From IMG/VR virus record IMGVR_UViG_3300025617_000013, positions 1 through 64,000 of that record: a stretch of DNA of 64,000 nucleotides. One strand, given 5' to 3'. Position 1 is the first letter of the stretch. Each line of letters opens with the position of its first letter. Source of the stretch: a virus. The notes beneath the pieces are model-generated. The model was not told where the DNA came from, searched no databases, and worked only from the letters and a program-made list of their open reading frames with translations. This document shows positions 1 through 6,474 of this stretch, piece after piece. The position numbers and the translations under genes are program-made.

Positions 1-55
1 AAATAGGGGTTACCTATAGTGGTAATTTATACTGAGTATAGATAACGTTGGATAG

Positions 56-86
56 TTGCCTATATGAATTATATTTCTTATATTTA
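56..86 (+). promoter_or_regulatory. Host-type promoter, TTG-N20-TATATTTA
   Basis: TTG at 56-58, exactly 20 bases, then TATATTTA at 79-86, preceded by TTTCT. The same layout with identical spacing occurs seven more times in the window. It drives the small gene starting at 115. It fits both the Bacteroidota consensus (TTG, TAnnTTTG) and a sigma-70 pattern (TTGnnn-N17-TATATT). Confidence 0.75.
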
Positions 87-114
87 GGTATATTAATAAT
101 TAAAAGGTTATACT

Positions 115-258
115 ATGAATCAAACAACAATCATCTCCTCTCACTCAACCCTTCACACTATCATCTACAATCTATTAGACTCCGGATATATCACTCCGGA
201 AACAACCGACGATCTTATCTCGGCCGTAAACAACTCCCCTTCCCAAAATATTTACTAG
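115..258 (+). CDS. Small early protein, 47 aa, unknown
   Basis: An ATG at 115 opens 47 codons ending in TAG at 256-258. The start sits 28 bases after the TATATTTA box of a promoter and follows the leader AAAAGGTT, which also precedes other early starts in this window. The protein begins MNQTTIISSHSTLHTIIYNL and is polar, with a short hydrophobic patch and the stretch DSGYITPETTDDLI, which reads like a helical segment. A longer open frame at 48-266 in another frame begins upstream of the promoter and is a shadow. I recognise no family. The gene call rests on position and leader. Confidence 0.6.
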   Translation: MNQTTIISSHSTLHTIIYNLLDSGYITPETTDDLISAVNNSPSQNIY

Positions 259-311
259 GGGGGTAATTAACCATAGAGATATAAACAAAGATAAATTAAA
301 CAATAAAGGTT

Positions 312-473
312 ATGAACAAATCAAACAAGTACCCAAACGGTTATCTACCAAAGATCAATTTCTGGCAAGAGAGATATGAACAGGCTAAGAGTGATAACGA
401 TCTCAGTACAATGGAGTATTGTCTGGATAAGTTAATCTATTTTGTTAAACGTCAACAAGTGGTATATGCTTAA
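312..473 (+). CDS. Small early protein, 53 aa, unknown
   Basis: The ATG at 312 follows the leader AATAAAGGTT, the same start context as the genes at 115, 1774 and 40251. The 53-residue product (MNKSNKYPNGYLPKINFWQE...) is charged and probably helical, with no signal peptide or membrane segment. Its TAA at 471-473 overlaps the ATG at 466 of the next gene, so the two are probably translationally coupled. It belongs to the early transcript starting near 90. The family is unknown. Confidence 0.6.
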   Translation: MNKSNKYPNGYLPKINFWQERYEQAKSDNDLSTMEYCLDKLIYFVKRQQVVYA

Positions 474-672
474 TAAAGATAAACTAATTGATATATCTAT
501 AGTGGCTGGTATAGTATCAGCATTTATATTAATAGCTTTGATGGTAGGTCCGGCTATTAAGTTCTTCTTTAGAGGACTATTAGCTATGATGAACCATCCA
601 TTAGAGGCTCTATGCTTCTTTGGCCTACTAACAATTTTATGGTCGGCTGCGGTATGGGTGAGTGAAAAGTGA
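466..672 (+). CDS. Small inner-membrane protein, 68 aa
   Basis: The start is taken as the ATG at 466, which overlaps the stop of the preceding gene, rather than an in-frame codon at 442 inside that gene. The protein has two hydrophobic helices, roughly residues 8-32 (ISIVAGIVSAFILIALMVG) and 46-64 (EALCFFGLLTILWSAAVWV), separated by a short basic loop. It probably sits in the host inner membrane. It could be a superinfection-exclusion or lysis-related protein, but nothing in the sequence decides this. Confidence 0.6.
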   Translation: MLNKDKLIDISIVAGIVSAFILIALMVGPAIKFFFRGLLAMMNHPLEALCFFGLLTILWSAAVWVSEK

Positions 673-807
673 GATAAGCTAGACATCACCTTGATATAAC
701 ACTGACAGTAAAGTTCCCTAAAGGGTTGGTAATCTGCAGGCTGCTGCCATACGTATTCGCATAATTCCTATAACTTTCACTATATAGTAATATATATTTA
801 TATATTG

Positions 808-993
808 TTATGAGGTATCCTCTTCCTTAACATCGTCTATATATGTGTTCGAAGGGTTAAGTACGTATAAAACCATTAGTATAGACCATAATACAGGTAT
901 AATAGCTAATATAGGCTTATATACTATGATATAATACCATATTGAAGCAGTAATTAATGCTATTAATGTATATGTCAGTGCTTTTATATTCAT
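808..993 (-). CDS. Small membrane protein, 61 aa, minus strand
   Basis: This gene is read leftward and starts one base after the stop of the upstream minus gene (995-1147). The product has two membrane helices, about residues 6-25 (LTYTLIALITASIWYYIIV) and 29-46 (ILAIIPVLWSILMVLYVL), and an acidic tail ending VKEEDTS. The pair is served by the minus-strand promoter at 1169-1199. These are the only minus-strand genes I accept. The function is unknown. Confidence 0.65.
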   Translation of the reverse strand: MNIKALTYTLIALITASIWYYIIVYKPILAIIPVLWSILMVLYVLNPSNTYIDDVKEEDTS

Positions 994-994
994 A

Positions 995-1147
995 TTATGT
1001 ATTCATTACCTCGGTATATGCTTTATCATATATGTCCTCTAGTTTCATCCTGGGATGATTTTCTCTTAGTTCTCCTACTCTTTGGAGTAAAACTGTTCTC
1101 TTTCCGTGTTCTTCGGCAGAATATAACATTTCTTCTAATCTAGACAT
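995..1147 (-). CDS. Small charged protein, 50 aa, minus strand
   Basis: Read leftward from the ATG complement at 1145-1147 to TAA at 995-997, giving 50 codons. The product (MSRLEEMLYSAEEHGKRTVL...) looks like one or two amphipathic helices rich in Glu, Arg and Lys. It is the first gene after the minus-strand promoter, whose TATATTAT box lies 22 bases upstream of the start. It is followed directly by the small membrane protein gene. Many T4-like phages carry similar short helical proteins, but I cannot name this one. Confidence 0.65.
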   Translation of the reverse strand: MSRLEEMLYSAEEHGKRTVLLQRVGELRENHPRMKLEDIYDKAYTEVMNT

Positions 1148-1168
1148 ATCTCAATTAATACTATTGTA

Positions 1169-1199
1169 ATAATATAAGAACTTTTTGGGTAAAAAGCAA
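1169..1199 (-). promoter_or_regulatory. Host-type promoter on the minus strand
   Basis: Read leftward: TTG (1199-1197), 20 bases, TATATTAT (1176-1169), preceded by GTTCT. Spacing is identical to the plus-strand copies. It forms a divergent pair with the promoter at 1231-1261. Confidence 0.7.
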
Positions 1200-1230
1200 G
1201 AAAACCCGGGGAAATTTTTCGGAAACTTTT

Positions 1231-1261
1231 TTGTATATAGGGAATATATTCCGTATATTTA
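1231..1261 (+). promoter_or_regulatory. Host-type promoter, TTG-N20-TATATTTA
   Basis: TTG at 1231-1233, 20 bases, TATATTTA at 1254-1261, preceded by TTCCG. The TTG has the form of an alternative start codon of the downstream frame, but its exact promoter spacing argues that it is the upstream promoter element. The downstream ATG at 1276 is only 14 bases after the box, so the leader is very short. Confidence 0.7.
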
Positions 1262-1275
1262 TTATAAATGTAAAT

Positions 1276-1710
1276 ATGCATAAGTTAGACCCACATACTC
1301 TCTTTAGTATCTTTGAGCAAGGAGATGAAGAAGTATATAAAGAGCATGGCCAAGAGGAGGTTCTAAAGAATCCTTTTGTTCTAATGCAAATGGTAATGAG
1401 AGGTCTTGAAAACTACCAGCTTATGTGTATGATGTACTATAAGAACTACCCTAAGGAATTTGAAAAGGTAGAACATACTATTAAAAAGAAGTATTACACC
1501 AATCTTTACGGTTATTTACTACGTATAAACCTAAAATCCATTGAGACTATATTTACTATTGGGGATTCTTATGAAAAGAAACAAGTAGGTGAAGCTTTAA
1601 ATACGTTACTTTCTTATTTTGAAAATATAGAGGAATATGAAAAATGTGCTCAAATAGTACCTTATATTCAAATGCTTGTATTAGAAGAGGTTAAGAATCT
1701 TATTAAATAA
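1276..1710 (+). CDS. Unknown helical protein, 144 aa
   Basis: The start is placed at the ATG at 1276 (MHKLDPHTLF...), because the frame upstream of it is occupied by a promoter. The product is all-helical by appearance, with charged stretches (EQGDEEVYKEHGQEEVL, YPKEFEKVEHTIKKKYY) and no membrane segment. It is monocistronic: a promoter lies directly before it and a terminator-like hairpin follows at 1721-1745. It is probably an early protein. I recognise no domain. Confidence 0.7.
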   Translation: MHKLDPHTLFSIFEQGDEEVYKEHGQEEVLKNPFVLMQMVMRGLENYQLMCMMYYKNYPKEFEKVEHTIKKKYYTNLYGYLLRINLKSIETIFTIGDSYEKKQVGEALNTLLSYFENIEEYEKCAQIVPYIQMLVLEEVKNLIK

Positions 1711-1720
1711 AGTTACTTAA

Positions 1721-1745
1721 TTAGTTGCCTAACTAACTTTTTTTT
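1721..1745 (+). terminator. Rho-independent terminator overlapping a promoter
   Basis: Stem TTAGTT (1721-1726), loop GCCT, AACTAA (1731-1736), then C and eight T (1738-1745). It lies 10 bases after the stop at 1710. The TTG of the next promoter (1725-1727) is inside the stem-loop. Confidence 0.6.
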
Positions 1746-1755
1746 CGTATATTTA
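1725..1755 (+). promoter_or_regulatory. Host-type promoter, TTG-N20-TATATTTA
   Basis: TTG at 1725-1727, 20 bases that include the terminator T-run, TATATTTA at 1748-1755, preceded by TTTCG. A T4-like TATAAATA is also present at 1758-1765. It drives the gene at 1774. Confidence 0.75.
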
Positions 1756-1773
1756 AGTATAAATAAAAAGGTT

Positions 1774-2172
1774 ATGGCAGATTCAAATTCAAACATTCAT
1801 TCAATCAACAATCAAGAGCAATTCGAAGATACCCTTATGTGGGTTTCGGATTTATATAAAGACGTTAATGGTTTTAGACCTAGAGGTTATAACTTCCATA
1901 AATGGACTTTTCAAGAATTAGCTGATTTCGTTACTGATCTTATGGCTTTAAGTGCTGAACAGGCAGAGGAAGAGAGGGTATACGTTAATAAAGCTATAGA
2001 TGATGTGGTATCAGTAGGAGCTGGTGATAAAGAAACGGCATTAAGATGGTTAGATCAAGCTGATGCTTACTTCATGTATGGAGATGATGAGTTCTATGAA
2101 GATAGTATAGAGAAGTATGGATGGGTAGCTAGTCATATGGAGAAGAATACTAATTTAAAATCTGTAGCGTAA
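1774..2172 (+). CDS. Acidic early protein, 132 aa, unknown
   Basis: The ATG at 1774 follows the leader AATAAAAAGGTT and the promoter at 1725-1755. The product is acidic. Its middle, around residues 20-45, reads LMWVSDLYKDVNGFRPRGYN, a pattern I associate with small conserved proteins of T4-like phages but cannot name. The remainder is helical, rich in Glu and Asp, with no signal peptide or membrane segment. Its stop overlaps the ATG of the GIY-YIG gene (TAATG), so the two are co-transcribed and probably translationally coupled. Confidence 0.7.
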   Translation: MADSNSNIHSINNQEQFEDTLMWVSDLYKDVNGFRPRGYNFHKWTFQELADFVTDLMALSAEQAEEERVYVNKAIDDVVSVGAGDKETALRWLDQADAYFMYGDDEFYEDSIEKYGWVASHMEKNTNLKSVA

Positions 2173-2657
2173 TGAGTATAGGGAGAATAACAATAGAAGA
2201 AGCTGAAGGTCTAATCAAAATCACTAACGACTTAGACAATGCTAAGTACTTTACAATAACACCATCTATAGATCCTCAGCAAGCATCCGAAGGATGGGAA
2301 TCAGTAACTTACTATAGTGATAAGAAACGTACGTACCAGATACCGACTAACGTTCCTAACGCTCAATGGGTATATGTACTTTCTAATCCTTCAATGCCTG
2401 GAATGGTTAAGATAGGGTATACTAATAATGAACCTGATGTACGTGTAAAGGAAATAAATCGTGCTACGGGTATACCTACTGATTTTATAGTAGAGTTTGC
2501 TCTACCGTGTGTTAATGGATATGAGGTTGAACAATTAGTTCATGAAGAGTTAGAGGACTTACGAGTAAATAATAGAAAAGAGTTTTTTAAAATAAGTGTC
2601 GAAGATGCAGTATACCTAATTCAAGAGATAGGAGAAGATTATGAAATCAAAGAATAA
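2172..2657 (+). CDS. GIY-YIG family protein, T5orf172-like
   Basis: The 161-residue protein carries a C-terminal domain of the T5orf172 type, a branch of the GIY-YIG nuclease superfamily. The signature is Y68-V-L (WVYVLSNPSMPG), then V79-K-I-G82 (MVKIGYTNNEPDVR), then a helix with R91, and later E-Q-L-V-H-E-E-L followed by NNRKEFFKI. In the family this fold cuts DNA or acts in DNA modification. Residues 1-60 are a separate N-terminal part I do not recognise. The start overlaps the preceding stop. It could be a stand-alone nuclease acting on host DNA or a domestic regulatory protein. Confidence 0.75.
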   Translation: MSIGRITIEEAEGLIKITNDLDNAKYFTITPSIDPQQASEGWESVTYYSDKKRTYQIPTNVPNAQWVYVLSNPSMPGMVKIGYTNNEPDVRVKEINRATGIPTDFIVEFALPCVNGYEVEQLVHEELEDLRVNNRKEFFKISVEDAVYLIQEIGEDYEIKE

Positions 2658-3027
2658 TTCGCGATGCAACTTGCGCGCGTTTCGCGCGGCGGCCTTCGGC
2701 TTAGTTGTTTTTATTAATTTATTATATGTTGCACCTGTTGCTGCTCAAAGTTTATATGTAGTTGAGTCTTTTTTTAAAGCGGATTTAGTAATTCATGAAG
2801 TTAAATATGCTAGCCAAGCAGATGTATTGGTGTGTAGAGTTAAGTATCCTTACAGAGCTAAGGGGAATATAGGACATTGGCACTTTACAGATAATATATT
2901 TTTAGCATCTAAATCGATTTTTTTCACTAAATATAGTTATCGAGCAGATATAAACGTGTATTATGTTAAATATCCAAGTCAGTCAAAGTGGATTACTAAA
3001 GAAAAAAAGAAATTATTTGAATATTAG
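2641..3027 (+). CDS. Secreted DUF6150-like repeat protein
   Basis: The 128-residue product has a plausible signal peptide: basic start (MKSKNNSRCNLRAFR), hydrophobic core (FGLVVFINLLYVAPV) and cleavage after about residue 36 (VAAQS). The mature part is built of short repeats around (K/Y)Y-x-S-Q-A-D, for example ADLVIHEVKYASQADV and ADINVYYVKYPSQS, ending in WITKEKKKLFEY. This matches my memory of DUF6150, a small Bacteroidota family of unknown function, and suggests a periplasmic or surface-exposed protein acquired from a host. The signal-peptide codons contain a strong GC palindrome unlike the rest of the genome. The gene overlaps the GIY-YIG gene by 17 bases. Confidence 0.7.
   Translation: MKSKNNSRCNLRAFRAAAFGLVVFINLLYVAPVAAQSLYVVESFFKADLVIHEVKYASQADVLVCRVKYPYRAKGNIGHWHFTDNIFLASKSIFFTKYSYRADINVYYVKYPSQSKWITKEKKKLFEY
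2673..2700 (+). repeat. GC-rich palindromes inside a signal-peptide coding region
   Basis: CGCGCG-TTT-CGCGCG at 2674-2688 followed by GCC-TTC-GGC at 2692-2700. These form two consecutive GC-only stems in a very AT-rich genome. The codons CGC and GCG used here are rare elsewhere in the window. This could be a transferred segment, a protein-binding site or an RNA hairpin controlling the gene. Confidence 0.6.
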
Positions 3028-3058
3028 TTGTTATTCTGCAAAATTTTTAATATCTTCG
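3028..3058 (+). promoter_or_regulatory. Host-type promoter, TTG-N20-TATCTTCG
   Basis: TTG at 3028-3030, 20 bases, TATCTTCG at 3051-3058, which matches TAnnTTTG at five of the six specified positions. It lies 110 bases upstream of the HD gene at 3169. The leader between is almost pure A and T and contains TATAAATA at 3115-3122. Confidence 0.55.
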
Positions 3059-3168
3059 ATATATGTTATATAAGATAATTAATAAGATATAATAAAAAAT
3101 ATATTTTAAATAAATATAAATAAGTAATTAATAATATAGATATAATATCTTAATAAATAATAAAGTAT

Positions 3169-3903
3169 ATGTCATTAACAGCCGAGCTTATAGCTAAAAA
3201 TTACGAAAAACACTTAAAGATTATAGAAACTTACATAGGAGAGCGTAAAGATTCTATATTTAATATGTTAAAACATATGGAGGAAGTTTATATGATGGCG
3301 CCTGCAAGTGGGAAAACTTGGTACCATAATGCTTTTCCTGGTGGATATGTAGATCATGTTAATAGAGTGGTTCAATATGCTATAGAACAACATAGATTAT
3401 ATATTAAGATGGGAGGGATTGCTGATTATACTGAGGAACAGTTAGTGTTTTCTGCTCTTTTCCATGATTTAGGTAAGATAGGTGATGGAGATAAACCAAA
3501 TTATATACCTCAGACTGATAAATGGCGTCAAGATAAGTTATCAGAAATGTATACATATAATCCAGAATTAGATTTTATGTTAATACCGGATAGATCTTTA
3601 TTCATTCTACAAAAATTTCAAATACCGGTAGATCAGAAGGAGTTTTTAGGTATTAGATGTCATGATGGAGTGTTCGATAAAGCAAATGAAGCATATTTTT
3701 TTAGTAATGTAGAGTCTTCTAGACAAAAAACAGCATTAATTTCAGTTCTACACAGTGCAGACTTCTTAGCTTCAAAGGTTGAGTACGATATATGGAAAAC
3801 TAACGGTGGAACCACTATTCAAAAGACTAAAAAAACAGAAACCTCAACTGGTAAACGAGTAAATGCCTCAGAAGGCTTAACAAATATGTTAAAAAACCTA
3901 TAA
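3169..3903 (+). CDS. HD-domain phosphohydrolase
   Basis: The 244-residue protein carries the metal-binding pattern of the HD superfamily: H63 (GGYVDHVNRV), H99-D100 in FHDLGKIGD, H165-D166 (RCHDG) and H195/D198 (LHSADFLA). The superfamily hydrolyses phosphate esters of nucleotides, including dNTPs, (p)ppGpp and cyclic dinucleotides. The substrate here cannot be read from sequence. The last 40 residues are Lys/Thr-rich and look flexible. The gene heads an operon with a membrane protein and the late sigma factor. A role in nucleotide supply or in blocking a host alarmone signal is plausible but inferred. Confidence 0.85.
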   Translation: MSLTAELIAKNYEKHLKIIETYIGERKDSIFNMLKHMEEVYMMAPASGKTWYHNAFPGGYVDHVNRVVQYAIEQHRLYIKMGGIADYTEEQLVFSALFHDLGKIGDGDKPNYIPQTDKWRQDKLSEMYTYNPELDFMLIPDRSLFILQKFQIPVDQKEFLGIRCHDGVFDKANEAYFFSNVESSRQKTALISVLHSADFLASKVEYDIWKTNGGTTIQKTKKTETSTGKRVNASEGLTNMLKNL

Positions 3904-3907
3904 AATC

Positions 3908-4222
3908 ATGAATACTATTACTTTTTACATTATTTCCGGAATTTTAGTTGGAGTTTTAGTTATTTTATCGTATATTATTAGAAACCTACTAATGAAGGTA
4001 GAGAAATACGAAGATGTAACTATTAACCAAACACAGTACCTTCAAAATATCTCTGATTTAATAGGTAGATCACAAAAGCACCTTGCCAAACTAGATGAAA
4101 GAGGGGTCTTTCAATCAGACGATGAGGTCGGTTATTTTTTTGAACAAATGAAACTAGTACAAAAAGAGCTAGACCGATATATGCTCCCTGAAAATTATGG
4201 CAAGAAAGAAAAGCAAAGCTAA
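3908..4222 (+). CDS. Membrane-anchored coiled-coil protein, 104 aa
   Basis: One N-terminal membrane helix, about residues 5-27 (TFYIISGILVGVLVILSYII), is followed by a cytoplasmic helical region (VEKYEDVTINQTQYLQNISD ... FEQMKLVQKELDRYM). The layout resembles small spanin-like or signal-anchor proteins, but no lipobox or second gene supports a spanin. The 3' end overlaps the late sigma gene by 26 bases, so the two are co-expressed. The function is unknown. Confidence 0.7.
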   Translation: MNTITFYIISGILVGVLVILSYIIRNLLMKVEKYEDVTINQTQYLQNISDLIGRSQKHLAKLDERGVFQSDDEVGYFFEQMKLVQKELDRYMLPENYGKKEKQS

Positions 4223-4901
4223 TTACTTTACAGCAGAGACAGAAGACTTTATTAACAAGTATAACTCCTCTACCGACAACGAGTATAGGAATAAAGTATT
4301 TACCGAACATATATACCTCCCTTTTTATAAGTTAGCAGAGAATATTATTCATACTTTTAAATTCTACTATACAGATGTAGATAAAATAGAAGATTTAAAG
4401 CATGAGATAGTCTCTATGTTATTAGAAGAGAAGATTATGAAGTTTGACGCCAATAATGGTGCAAAAGCTTATTCCTATTTTGGTACTATAGTTAAAAGGT
4501 GGTTGATTAACTACAACAATAAGAATTATAAAAAGCTTAAAAAGATAGGTACGTTCGATGAAATGTACGATAGCTACGAAACTGATTTTAATGTAGACGA
4601 TGAAAATGCTATTACCCTAGGTAAATTCTTAGATAATTATGTAGAGGAGATGTATACAGATCTTGATGAACTGTTTCCCAAAGATAGTGAAAGAAAGATA
4701 GCTGATGCGATTCTTACTATATTTAAAACGAGACAAGATTTAGACATATTTAAGAAAAAAGCACTCTACATATATATACGCGAAATGACAGATTGTGAAA
4801 CTCCACACCTTACTAAAGTAGTAAACAGACTTAAAGAAGAGTTTTATGCACTGTATAGTGAATATAATAATATAGGACTAATTAAAACAAAGTTAGTTTA
4901 A
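4197..4901 (+). CDS. 55: Late transcription sigma factor, gp55-like
   Basis: The 234-residue protein resembles the gp55 sigma family of T4-like phages. The core is a region-2-like segment: YTDVDKIEDLKHEIVSMLLE, KFDANNGAKAYSYFGTIVKR and WLINYNNKNYKKLKK, which in the family binds RNA polymerase core and the late -10 box. I do not see the C-terminal sliding-clamp-binding motif of T4 gp55; the protein ends IGLIKTKLV. Directly after the stop, at 4904-4912, lies the first copy of the CTATTTATA motif that recurs before structural genes. This arrangement supports the sigma factor as its reader. Confidence 0.8.
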   Translation: MARKKSKANYFTAETEDFINKYNSSTDNEYRNKVFTEHIYLPFYKLAENIIHTFKFYYTDVDKIEDLKHEIVSMLLEEKIMKFDANNGAKAYSYFGTIVKRWLINYNNKNYKKLKKIGTFDEMYDSYETDFNVDDENAITLGKFLDNYVEEMYTDLDELFPKDSERKIADAILTIFKTRQDLDIFKKKALYIYIREMTDCETPHLTKVVNRLKEEFYALYSEYNNIGLIKTKLV

Positions 4902-4903
4902 AA

Positions 4904-4912
4904 CTATTTATA
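4904..4912 (+). promoter_or_regulatory. Late promoter motif CTATTTATA
   Basis: Two bases after the late sigma stop and 15 bases before the ATG at 4928. First of 14 copies in the window. Confidence 0.65.
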
Positions 4913-4927
4913 AGAAAAAGATCTACC

Positions 4928-5293
4928 ATGGACAGTAGTAAAGAAATATTTAAGGGTAAATCTCTTTCTGATCTATTCGGTGAAATATACGATAACTCTA
5001 AAGAAACGAAATCACAAGTAAAAGCATTAATTGGTGAATTAAAACCATTAATTGAAAATATAGGAGACGCTACTTTGATAGTACCTATGATTAAAGAGTA
5101 TATGGAGATAGGTGTAAAAAATGATGAACACCTAATTAAACTAGCCACAGTAATACAACGTATTGAAGCGATTCAAGCTAAAGGGAGTGATAGTGAAATG
5201 TTTGATTTTGAATCGTTACAAGACCTTCTAGAAGAATCTCAAGAGATACAAGAAGAAGTAAAAAACGTTTCTGAAGAAGAAAACGAAGAATGA
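4928..5293 (+). CDS. Acidic late protein, 121 aa, unknown
   Basis: This is the first gene behind a late promoter motif. The product is helical with an acidic C-terminal end (ESLQDLLEESQEIQEEVKNVSEEENEE). T4 gp33, the late co-activator, is of similar length and acidic, but I see no motif that proves equivalence. Position just ahead of the gp5-like gene (ATGA overlap at 5290) fits a tail assembly factor equally well. The identity remains open. Confidence 0.7.
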   Translation: MDSSKEIFKGKSLSDLFGEIYDNSKETKSQVKALIGELKPLIENIGDATLIVPMIKEYMEIGVKNDEHLIKLATVIQRIEAIQAKGSDSEMFDFESLQDLLEESQEIQEEVKNVSEEENEE

Positions 5294-6474
5294 GCTTTAT
5301 AGACTATAACTTTCGTACCAGATCTACACCTTCTAGTGTTAAAGACATCCAAAAGGACTTCCTAGGCCCAGCTAGAGTTATCGATATTATTATGGACGAT
5401 ACTCACCCTGACTATAGTAAATACGACGGTCCTAGTAGTATAGGTATGATTTTTTATAGACTAATCTCCGAAACCGGTCTCGATACGACAGAAGACGGTG
5501 AACAGGAATTTACAGGTCAAGCATACCCTATAAGTAGTTATCAAAAACTTTTACCTCTTAAAAATGAAATAGTGTTCTTAACCAAAGGACCAGACCCACT
5601 AGTAGACGAAGGATCAGGAGAAGGTAGATTTTACTATATAACACCGTACGCTATTTGGAACCACCCTCATCATAACGCTATACCTGTACGTACAGAAGAT
5701 AAACCTGAGAACGTTAATATAGGTAAAGGTATAGAAGCTAATAATAAAATAGCTCCCCTTCTACCATTTCCCGGTGATATGTTACTAGAAGGCAGGCTAG
5801 GACAGTCAATAAGGTTTACAGGTAATGCAGCAGGAAAATCGCCTTTTACAGATAGTTCTAATACTAATAAACCGTTACTAATTATAAGCAATGGACAGAA
5901 AGAAACAAGTAATGGATTTGAACACATAGTAGAGGATATAAACGAAGACCCTTCTTCCATATATTTTACCTCAGATAATACTATTCAATTAAATTTAGCA
6001 AATAATAAAAGAGACTCATATAATGAACTCCCTGATAATCCATCTAACTATAAAGGATCCCAATTACTTTTTAATAGCGATAGGTTAACTTTAAATGCAA
6101 GAGAGAGCGACATTTTATTATCAAGTGCTATATCTATAGGTTTAAACTCTAACACAGTAAATATAGATGGAAATGAATACATGTGTATTGATGCAGATAA
6201 AATCTATCTAGGAGTTAAAGCTAGAACTAATCAAGGAGCTAATAAACAACCAGCTGTCTTAGGACATAGAATGGAAGCATTTATGCAAGATGTGCTAGAT
6301 CAACTTATAGGATTAGCAAAATCAATGGGTAAAGCAAAAACAGTTAAAGGCGATCCTATCCCTACTATTAACCTAAGAGGTAACTCTGCTCAAATAGTAT
6401 TAAATCAACTTAAAAGACAATTAAATCCAAAAGGAAATAGTAATCTTAAGTCTAAAAAATTATATATTGAATAA
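5290..6474 (+). CDS. 5: Baseplate hub/central spike protein, gp5-like
   Basis: A 394-residue tail protein. Residues 1-110 resemble the N-terminal OB-fold region of gp5-like hub proteins, with a GRFYYITPYAIW segment. A middle segment (LPFPGDMLLEGRLGQSIRFTG) and later strands (FTSDNTIQLNL, LTLNARESDILLSS, KIYLGVKA) look like the start of a spike beta-structure. There is no lysozyme domain as in T4 gp5, so cell-wall cutting must come from another protein. It overlaps its neighbours by 4 and 1 bases within the baseplate operon. The family assignment is moderate, the structural role good. Confidence 0.65.
   Translation: MSFIDYNFRTRSTPSSVKDIQKDFLGPARVIDIIMDDTHPDYSKYDGPSSIGMIFYRLISETGLDTTEDGEQEFTGQAYPISSYQKLLPLKNEIVFLTKGPDPLVDEGSGEGRFYYITPYAIWNHPHHNAIPVRTEDKPENVNIGKGIEANNKIAPLLPFPGDMLLEGRLGQSIRFTGNAAGKSPFTDSSNTNKPLLIISNGQKETSNGFEHIVEDINEDPSSIYFTSDNTIQLNLANNKRDSYNELPDNPSNYKGSQLLFNSDRLTLNARESDILLSSAISIGLNSNTVNIDGNEYMCIDADKIYLGVKARTNQGANKQPAVLGHRMEAFMQDVLDQLIGLAKSMGKAKTVKGDPIPTINLRGNSAQIVLNQLKRQLNPKGNSNLKSKKLYIE

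Noticed and set aside
1-35. Possible end of an upstream gene
   Set aside because: An open frame to TGA at 33-35 is too short to support a call.
48-266. 72-residue open frame at the left end
   Set aside because: It begins upstream of the promoter at 56-86 and overlaps the better supported gene 115-258 in another frame.
673-807. Gene or RNA in the 135-base gap between convergent genes
   Set aside because: No open frame of useful length or convincing hairpin is seen. It is probably a spacer between the two transcripts.
1231-1275. TTG start extending the 144-residue protein by 15 codons
   Set aside because: The TTG is the upstream element of a promoter with exact N20 spacing, and TATATTTA lies inside the extension.
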